NCBI GenBank assembly: GCA_041661965.1
Contig: JBAZTH010000003.1
Coordinates: 267,162-331,161, forward strand
Reading direction: 5' to 3'
DNA: 64,000 bases
From: Candidatus Margulisiibacteriota bacterium
GTDB lineage: Bacteria > Margulisbacteria > WOR-1 > O2-12-FULL-45-9 > XYB2-FULL-48-7
Numbering within the stretch: position 1 is the stretch's first letter; the number at the start of each line of letters is the position of its first letter. A program made the translations under genes and the position numbers. The notes beneath the pieces were generated by a model. The model was not told the origin of the DNA, ran no database searches, and saw nothing but the letters and a program-made list of their open reading frames with translations. Positions 59,213 through 64,000 of this stretch are shown here, piece by piece.

Positions 59213-59958
59213 AACTTCGCCAGTTTTTCGAAGCTCTCGGCTTTTAAGCTCGCGCCGCCGACCAACCCGCCGTCAATATCGGCCTGGGACATCAGGACTT
59301 TGATGTTGTCCGGGGTGACCGACCCGCCGTAAAGAATTCTGACGACATCCGCAGTCGCTTGATCGAAAAGTGAAACGATCAATTTGCGGATAAAGGCGTG
59401 GACTTCCTGGGCTTGTTCCGGCGAGGCGGTCTTGCCGGTCCCGATCGCCCAGACCGGTTCGTAAGCAACAACTGTTTTGGCCATTAATTCTTTTGGCAAT
59501 CCATTTAAGCTCCCTTTGATCTGGGTCTCAATGACTTGAAGAGTTTTGTTCCCTTCCCGTTCCGCCAGTGTTTCCCCAACGCAAACGATCGGCAATAATC
59601 CGTGCTTATGCGCGGCATTTAGTTTTTTGTTGACCGTGGCGTCGGTTTCGCCGAAAAATTGGCGGCGTTCGGAGTGACCGATAATAACGTAGCTGGCGCC
59701 GACCGATTTCAGCATCGGACCGGAGATCTCGCCGGTAAAAGCCCCTTTATCTTCCCAGAACATATCCTGTCCGCCGACCATGACGACCGAGTCGCGGAGG
59801 GCGTCGGCTACCTGGCTGATGGCGGTGAAAGGGGGGCAGACCAGCAGGTCGCGATCGTTGATGTTGGCGACCAGTTTTTTTATTTCGTTGGCCAGGGTGA
59901 CCGATTCTTGGGCGATCGTATTCATTTTCCAGTTTCCGGCGATCAAGGGCTTTCTCAT
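59209..59958 (-). CDS. tpiA: Triosephosphate isomerase
   Basis: 249 residues. RKPLIAGNWKMN (Lys), YVIIGHSERRQ (catalytic His), VVAYEPVWAIGTGKTAS (catalytic Glu and flexible loop) and the phosphate-binding VRILYGGSVTPDN and GGLVGGASLKAESF are all present. It interconverts dihydroxyacetone phosphate and glyceraldehyde 3-phosphate. A GGAG ribosome-binding site lies upstream. It converges on the lipoprotein gene with a 4-bp overlap. Confidence 0.96.
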   Translation of the reverse strand: MRKPLIAGNWKMNTIAQESVTLANEIKKLVANINDRDLLVCPPFTAISQVADALRDSVVMVGGQDMFWEDKGAFTGEISGPMLKSVGASYVIIGHSERRQFFGETDATVNKKLNAAHKHGLLPIVCVGETLAEREGNKTLQVIETQIKGSLNGLPKELMAKTVVAYEPVWAIGTGKTASPEQAQEVHAFIRKLIVSLFDQATADVVRILYGGSVTPDNIKVLMSQADIDGGLVGGASLKAESFEKLAKF

Positions 59959-60023
59959 GTGTTTCTCCTTTGTTAAATTTATATTTTATTATAACTTAGA
60001 GTGATTATGCTTGTAAAGCGTGC

Positions 60024-60029
60024 TACAAT
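60024..60029 (+). promoter_or_regulatory. -10 box of pyk, apparently leaderless
   Basis: TACAAT, 6 nt (TTTGCC), then ATG at 60036. Confidence 0.6.
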
Positions 60030-60035
60030 TTTGCC

Positions 60036-61436
60036 ATGCGTAAGACTAAAATTGTTTGTACCCTTGGTCCGGCCGTTGACGATCCGGAGATTCTAAAAAA
60101 ACTCCTTCAGGCCGGGATGAATGTCGCCCGTTTTAACCTCTCTCACGGTACCTATGAAGAACACGAAAAAAGATTGCAGCAACTCCGCAAACTTTCCCCC
60201 AATATGACCATTCTGGTCGATCTCCAGGGGCCGCGGATCCGGACCGGTTCTTTGCGCGAAAAAAGTGTTGAACTGAAAACCGGCGAGCTGCTTACCTTAA
60301 CGACCCAAAATATCGCCGGAGATGCCAAGATCATTTCAATCTCGCCCGGTACTATTTTACCCGATATCAAGGCCGGAGACCTCATTTTGCTGGCGGACGG
60401 CGCTATTACGCTAAAAGTCGCGGCTAAAAGGCAATCGAACCTCGAGTGCCAAATCGTCGAAGGGGGGGTGATCGGCGAACATAAAGGGGTCAATCTTCCT
60501 CACACCAAGTTGAATTTGCCATCCTTGACCGCGAAAGATCGCAAAGATTTGGAGTGGGGGATTAAGCAAGGGGCCGATTTTTTTGCCCTTTCTTTTGTCC
60601 GGAAGCAAACCGACATTCTGGAGTTGAAAAAACTTTTGAAGAAGTCGGGGATTCCGGTCATTGCCAAGATCGAGAAGCCGGAAGCGATCGAGAACCTGGA
60701 GTCGATCATTGCCGTGGCCGATGGGGTGATGGTTGCCCGGGGGGACCTGGGGGTCGAGCTCTCGCTGGAAAAAGTGCCGATCATCCAGAAAGACATTATC
60801 GAACTTTGCCGGTTATTCGAAAAGCCGGTGATCGTCGCCACCCAGATGCTGGAGTCGATGATCAAGGAACCGAACCCGACCCGAGCGGAAGTTTCCGATG
60901 TCGCCAACGCGATCTTTGACGGGACCGACGCGGTGATGCTGTCGGCCGAGACTTCGATCGGCCGGTATCCGGCGGAAACAGTGGAAATGATGGCCCGTAT
61001 CGCCGAGGAAGCCGAAACCAGATTGAAATCTTTCGCGACCGACATTACTTTAGAGAATAAGATTGATACGGCCGTCGCCCATGCCGCCGGGATCCTGGCC
61101 AAGGTGATGAACGCCAAAGCGATCGTCACTTTTACCGAGACCGGTTCGACCGCCTTGCGGGTCTCCAAACAGCGGCCGGAGATGCCGATCCTGGGGGTCG
61201 TTACCAATGATCGGGCTTTCCGCCGGCTGGCGCTTTACTTTGGCGTCCGATCGATCAGGATCGACGAGTTTAAGACGATTGACGAAATGATCATGAAAAC
61301 CCAGAAGGCGATCGAGACCGAAAGGTTACTTAAGAAAGATGATCTAGTGGTCATCACGGCCGGCATCCCCGTTCATATCCCCGGAACGACCAACCTCATT
61401 AAAGTTCATCGGCTGGGAGAGAAGATAACTCTATAG
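60036..61436 (+). CDS. pyk: Pyruvate kinase
   Basis: 466 residues. RKTKIVCTLGPAVDDPEIL, NVARFNLSHGTYEEH, ILVDLQGPRIRTG, VIAKIEKPEAIENL, GVMVARGDLGVEL and ATQMLESMIKEPNPTRAEVSDVANAI are hallmarks. The C-terminal domain (about 340-466) is present with ETGSTALRVSKQRPEMPI. It makes pyruvate and ATP in the last glycolytic step. Its end overlaps the convergent AlbA_2 gene by 38 bp. Confidence 0.96.
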   Translation: MRKTKIVCTLGPAVDDPEILKKLLQAGMNVARFNLSHGTYEEHEKRLQQLRKLSPNMTILVDLQGPRIRTGSLREKSVELKTGELLTLTTQNIAGDAKIISISPGTILPDIKAGDLILLADGAITLKVAAKRQSNLECQIVEGGVIGEHKGVNLPHTKLNLPSLTAKDRKDLEWGIKQGADFFALSFVRKQTDILELKKLLKKSGIPVIAKIEKPEAIENLESIIAVADGVMVARGDLGVELSLEKVPIIQKDIIELCRLFEKPVIVATQMLESMIKEPNPTRAEVSDVANAIFDGTDAVMLSAETSIGRYPAETVEMMARIAEEAETRLKSFATDITLENKIDTAVAHAAGILAKVMNAKAIVTFTETGSTALRVSKQRPEMPILGVVTNDRAFRRLALYFGVRSIRIDEFKTIDEMIMKTQKAIETERLLKKDDLVVITAGIPVHIPGTTNLIKVHRLGEKITL

Positions 61437-62037
61437 GCGTATAGCGTGTCGATCGTCCGGCTCCTTCGCTTTGGACCAAATTCTTGCTGACCAGTAAAGT
61501 TAATTCAATATGGGCGGTCTTGTGGGAGACGTCAAAAGCTTCCCGGTACTCCCGGTTGGTGATGCTGTTGTGTTCGGTGATTATTTGCATCGCCCGGAGT
61601 TGCCGTTTGTTCAAGCCCTTGCCCGACCATGGGGAAGCCAGGGCCTGGATCTCTTGTTCTTCGGCCGGCCGGGAAATATTGGCATCGCGGATATAGCAGA
61701 TGTCGTCGGTCCGGTACGGTTTGTCTTCGCCTTCCAGGACATGCAAGACGATGATCTTTTTTTCGAAGCGGTCGACGACCTCTACGGTGACATTAATTGG
61801 TGGTTGGCAGTGATTTTTGGCGATGGTTTTGATCCAGTCTTCCAGGTCTTCGCGGAGAGTGGCGCCGAGGAGGTGCTTGCTTTTGTCGTCCAAACCGTAA
61901 ATGATCTTCCCGCCATCAGCGTTGGAGAAACCGACCAGTTCCCTGGCGATATCGTCCTCTGATGGGACATTTTTTTCGAACTCTACCGACGGGCCTTCTC
62001 CCTGGATCAGCAGTTTCAGGATATCATCCCAGGTCAT
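61399..62037 (-). CDS. AlbA_2 (Schlafen-type) putative DNA-binding regulator with winged helix
   Basis: 212 residues from ATG 62037. The N-terminal AlbA_2 domain reads GEGPSVEFEKNVPSEDDIAR, ELVGFSNADGGKIIYGLDD and a Y-x-R-D-A-N motif in ICYIRDANISRP. A C-terminal winged helix follows (LNKRQLRAMQIITEHNSITNREYREAF onward, with SHKTAHIELTLLV). The family usually acts in transcription control. A TATTAT box lies 8 nt before the ATG and is divergent from the comF promoter 40 bp away, so the two genes may be controlled together. Confidence 0.82.
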   Translation of the reverse strand: MTWDDILKLLIQGEGPSVEFEKNVPSEDDIARELVGFSNADGGKIIYGLDDKSKHLLGATLREDLEDWIKTIAKNHCQPPINVTVEVVDRFEKKIIVLHVLEGEDKPYRTDDICYIRDANISRPAEEQEIQALASPWSGKGLNKRQLRAMQIITEHNSITNREYREAFDVSHKTAHIELTLLVSKNLVQSEGAGRSTRYTPIELSSLPADEL

Positions 62038-62059
62038 GGTAGAGCATAATAGCATATGT

Positions 62060-62065
62060 TATAAT
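62060..62065 (+). promoter_or_regulatory. -10 box of comF, apparently leaderless
   Basis: TATAAT, 8 nt (CGCAAGCA), then ATG at 62074, in the 36-bp gap between divergent genes. Confidence 0.65.
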
Positions 62066-62073
62066 CGCAAGCA

Positions 62074-62706
62074 ATGTTTTTAGATTCGCTACTGGATTTG
62101 ATTTTTCCGCCCCGTTGCGAGGTTTGCCGGAAGCTGGGGGACGAAGCCCTTTGCCCGGACTGTTTTAACCAGGTCGCCTTCATGAAACCGGCTTTGGGGA
62201 TCTTTTCCGCCACTAAATATGAAGGGGTGGTCCGGCAGGCGATCCAGCGGTTGAAGTTCGAGCGGCGCAAACGACTGGCCGAGCCGCTCGGGGTCTTGCT
62301 AATTAAATACGTCACTCATACGCCGCTTCTCAATATGCGGGAGATCGACGCTTTTATCCCGGTCCCTTTACATCCGAGGCGCCGCAAACTGCGCGGCTTC
62401 AATCAGGCGGAACTGCTGGCCGGTTTTTTAGCTAAATATTACGATACGCCGTTGGTGAACGCCCTGGAGCGGACTAAAGAGACAATGCCGCAGTTCGAAC
62501 TTCCCCGCGTCACCAGGCTGGAAAACGTCAAAGGGGCGTTTAAAGTCGCCGAGCCCCGGGCGGTCTATAACAAACGGGTCCTGCTGGTCGATGATATCTA
62601 TACGACCGGCGCGACGATCGCGGAATGTTCCAAAAGCCTGATGATCGCCGGGTCGAAGAGGGTGGAGGTCCTGACTTTGTCTCGGGCGGTGAATGAAGCC
62701 GAGTAG
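62074..62706 (+). CDS. comF: ComF family phosphoribosyltransferase-like protein
   Basis: 210 residues. An N-terminal zinc-ribbon (CEVCRKLGDEALCPDC) precedes the PRTase fold: KLRGFNQAELLAGFLA and the PRPP motif VLLVDDIYTTGATIAEC. ComF proteins support DNA uptake in natural transformation, though stand-alone relatives may have other roles. With dprA (35022) this hints at competence. It has its own promoter. Confidence 0.9.
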   Translation: MFLDSLLDLIFPPRCEVCRKLGDEALCPDCFNQVAFMKPALGIFSATKYEGVVRQAIQRLKFERRKRLAEPLGVLLIKYVTHTPLLNMREIDAFIPVPLHPRRRKLRGFNQAELLAGFLAKYYDTPLVNALERTKETMPQFELPRVTRLENVKGAFKVAEPRAVYNKRVLLVDDIYTTGATIAECSKSLMIAGSKRVEVLTLSRAVNEAE

Positions 62707-62761
62707 CTGTTAAGTTGAGCTCTGTCTCTTTATTTGCTACAATTCCCAAAGGAGGATAACT

Positions 62762-63121
62762 ATGCAACTTACTATTTCTGGTCACGGGATGGAAATGAGC
62801 CAGCCATTAAAGGATTACGTCAGCGAAAAGGTGGCTAAATTCGAGGAGTTTTTCGCTAATATCCAAAAAACCGAGGTCGTTCTTGACGCCCGCTCCAACG
62901 ACAACGCGGAACAGCGCCAGGTTGCCGAAATGCGGGTTTGGGCGGCCGGTCATAAAATGATTATGGCCAAGGAAGCGGGCCGTGACATGTATACCGCAAT
63001 TGACTTGGCGAGCGCCGATGTTAAACGCCAGCTGGAAAAACATAAAGAAATGATGGTCAAAGAACACCGCCGTGGAGGGACCGAGCTTAAGCATCTGTCG
63101 AGAGAACTCCCCGCAGAATAA
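62762..63121 (+). CDS. hpf: Ribosome hibernation-promoting factor (HPF/RaiA family)
   Basis: 119 residues. The fold-defining stretches are MQLTISGHGMEMSQPLKDYV, FANIQKTEVVLDARS and DMYTAIDLASADVKRQLEKHKE. It is longer than the E. coli short HPF (95) but lacks the C-terminal dimerisation domain of long HPF, so it is of the short/RaiA kind with a basic tail. It inactivates idle 70S ribosomes under starvation. An excellent ribosome-binding site (AAAGGAGG) is present. It lies directly before secA, a frequent arrangement. Confidence 0.93.
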   Translation: MQLTISGHGMEMSQPLKDYVSEKVAKFEEFFANIQKTEVVLDARSNDNAEQRQVAEMRVWAAGHKMIMAKEAGRDMYTAIDLASADVKRQLEKHKEMMVKEHRRGGTELKHLSRELPAE

Positions 63122-63125
63122 CCAC

Positions 63126-64000
63126 ATGATTTTAGAATGGCTCGCGAAACTGATCGGTTCTACCGATGAGAAGAAGACCAACGAACTTCTCCCCTTGGTC
63201 GAACGGATAAATAGCTTCGAACCGGAGATGCAAAAACTCTCCGACGAAGAACTGCGGGCCAAAACCGCTGAATTCAAAAAATTACTCGCTGAAGGGAAAA
63301 CCCTCGATGATATTTTGCCGGCCGCTTTTGCTGCCGTTCGTGAGGCTTCGGTCCGGACGACCGGCTTGCGTCATTTCGATGTTCAGCTAATCGGTGGGAT
63401 CGTCCTCCACCAGGGGAAGATCGCCGAGATGCGGACCGGCGAAGGGAAGACCCTGGTTGCCACGCTTCCCGTTTACCTCAATGCCCTGACCGGCAAAGGG
63501 GTCCACGTCGTTACGGTCAATGATTATCTGGCCAAACGCGACAGCGAATGGATGGGGCCGATCTATCGGGAACTGGGCCTTACGGTTGGAGTCATTCAAC
63601 ACTGGATGGAGCCGCCGGAGCGCAAGGTTGCTTACGCCGCCGACATCACCTACGGGACCAACAACGAGTTTGGCTTTGATTATCTCCGCGACAACATGGC
63701 CATTACCCTGGACGACTGCGTCCAGCGCGACCTGCACTTTGCTATCGTTGACGAAGTCGACAGCATTTTGATCGACGAAGCCCGCACGCCGCTGATCATC
63801 TCCGGTATGGTCGAAGGGGCGGCCACCAATTATCAGAAAGCTAACGATATCGCCAAGCGCCTGACCAAAGGGGGCGATTTTACCGTTGACGAAAAGACCC
63901 GCAACGCGGTCCTGACCGAGCACGGGATCAAGAAGGTCGAAAAGACCCTCGGGGTCGAGTATTTATATGACGTAGTCAATATCGATATTGCCCACCAGAT
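63126..64000 (+). CDS. secA: Preprotein translocase ATPase SecA, N-terminal part
   Basis: The first 291 residues of SecA; the gene continues past the window edge. Visible motifs: LRHFDVQLIGGIVLHQGKIA, Walker A MRTGEGKTLVAT (about 98-109), TVNDYLAKRDSEWM, TYGTNNEFGFDYLRDNM and DEVDSILIDEARTPLIISG (Walker B and DEAD-like motif). The start of the preprotein cross-linking region follows. SecA powers export through SecYEG. It starts 4 bp after hpf, so both are probably co-transcribed. Confidence 0.97.
   Translation, partial: MILEWLAKLIGSTDEKKTNELLPLVERINSFEPEMQKLSDEELRAKTAEFKKLLAEGKTLDDILPAAFAAVREASVRTTGLRHFDVQLIGGIVLHQGKIAEMRTGEGKTLVATLPVYLNALTGKGVHVVTVNDYLAKRDSEWMGPIYRELGLTVGVIQHWMEPPERKVAYAADITYGTNNEFGFDYLRDNMAITLDDCVQRDLHFAIVDEVDSILIDEARTPLIISGMVEGAATNYQKANDIAKRLTKGGDFTVDEKTRNAVLTEHGIKKVEKTLGVEYLYDVVNIDIAHQ

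Overview
The window is about 53 kb of compact, moderately GC-rich bacterial chromosome carrying one AT-rich integrated element of about 10.3 kb near its left end. The host has S-layer homology (SLH), lipoprotein and exported proteins, diaminopimelate synthesis, a class B penicillin-binding protein, SecA and c-di-AMP synthesis, so it has a peptidoglycan wall and probably a diderm envelope. The gene mix and the many promoters placed right at start codons suggest an uncultured lineage such as Candidatus Margulisbacteria (WOR-1/Saganbacteria). That placement is a guess; no marker here proves it.

Region 1 (1-11460): an SLH protein end and tRNA-Ser(TGA), whose 3' end is the integration site of the element. 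The element carries a large serine recombinase reading leftward, an inverted second copy of its own joined ends (internal attP), and one tightly packed rightward operon: XRE regulator, DEAH helicase, type III methyltransferase (Mod) and endonuclease (Res), SMODS-type nucleotidyltransferase and SLATT two-TM protein. This is a mobile defence operon joining type III restriction-modification to a CBASS-like pair. Inverted repeats of 134 bp and 387 bp make both the recombinase segment and the cargo potentially invertible. Host sequence resumes with a DUF1761 gene and tRNA-Ser(GCT).

Region 2 (11461-23147): a PEP-synthase-like ATP-grasp protein with a receiver protein, AlkD, an HNH nuclease, tRNA-Asp, phosphate acetyltransferase, a DUF362 protein, family 4 uracil-DNA glycosylase, a transglutaminase/TPR protein, citramalate synthase, and a GH16 glucanase lipoprotein with a partner.

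Region 3 (23233-46641): housekeeping operons. These are lysA-cdaA-panB; aroK-aroB-tyrS-holA-PBP; trpS-scpA-scpB-dprA; a metal-transport pair (MgtE-N/CBS protein and divergent Nramp) behind a candidate regulatory leader; accC; nusB-ribE-ribBA-ribH; an ABC ATPase; and gcvPB. A DUF559 nuclease lies between copies of a two-hairpin repeat, one of which carries a 20-bp palindrome insertion.

Region 4 (46621-64000): a second transglutaminase/TPR protein, lipoate ligase, leuA, and a scattered glycolytic set (ATP-type PFK, PPi-type PFK, class II aldolase, triosephosphate isomerase, pyruvate kinase) mixed with exported metalloprotease-like and lipoprotein genes, then comF, hpf and the start of secA.

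Two genome habits stand out. Many host genes have a -10 hexamer 6-8 nt before the start codon (apparent leaderless mRNAs), and seven convergent gene pairs overlap at their 3' ends. I saw no CRISPR array and no rRNA gene.
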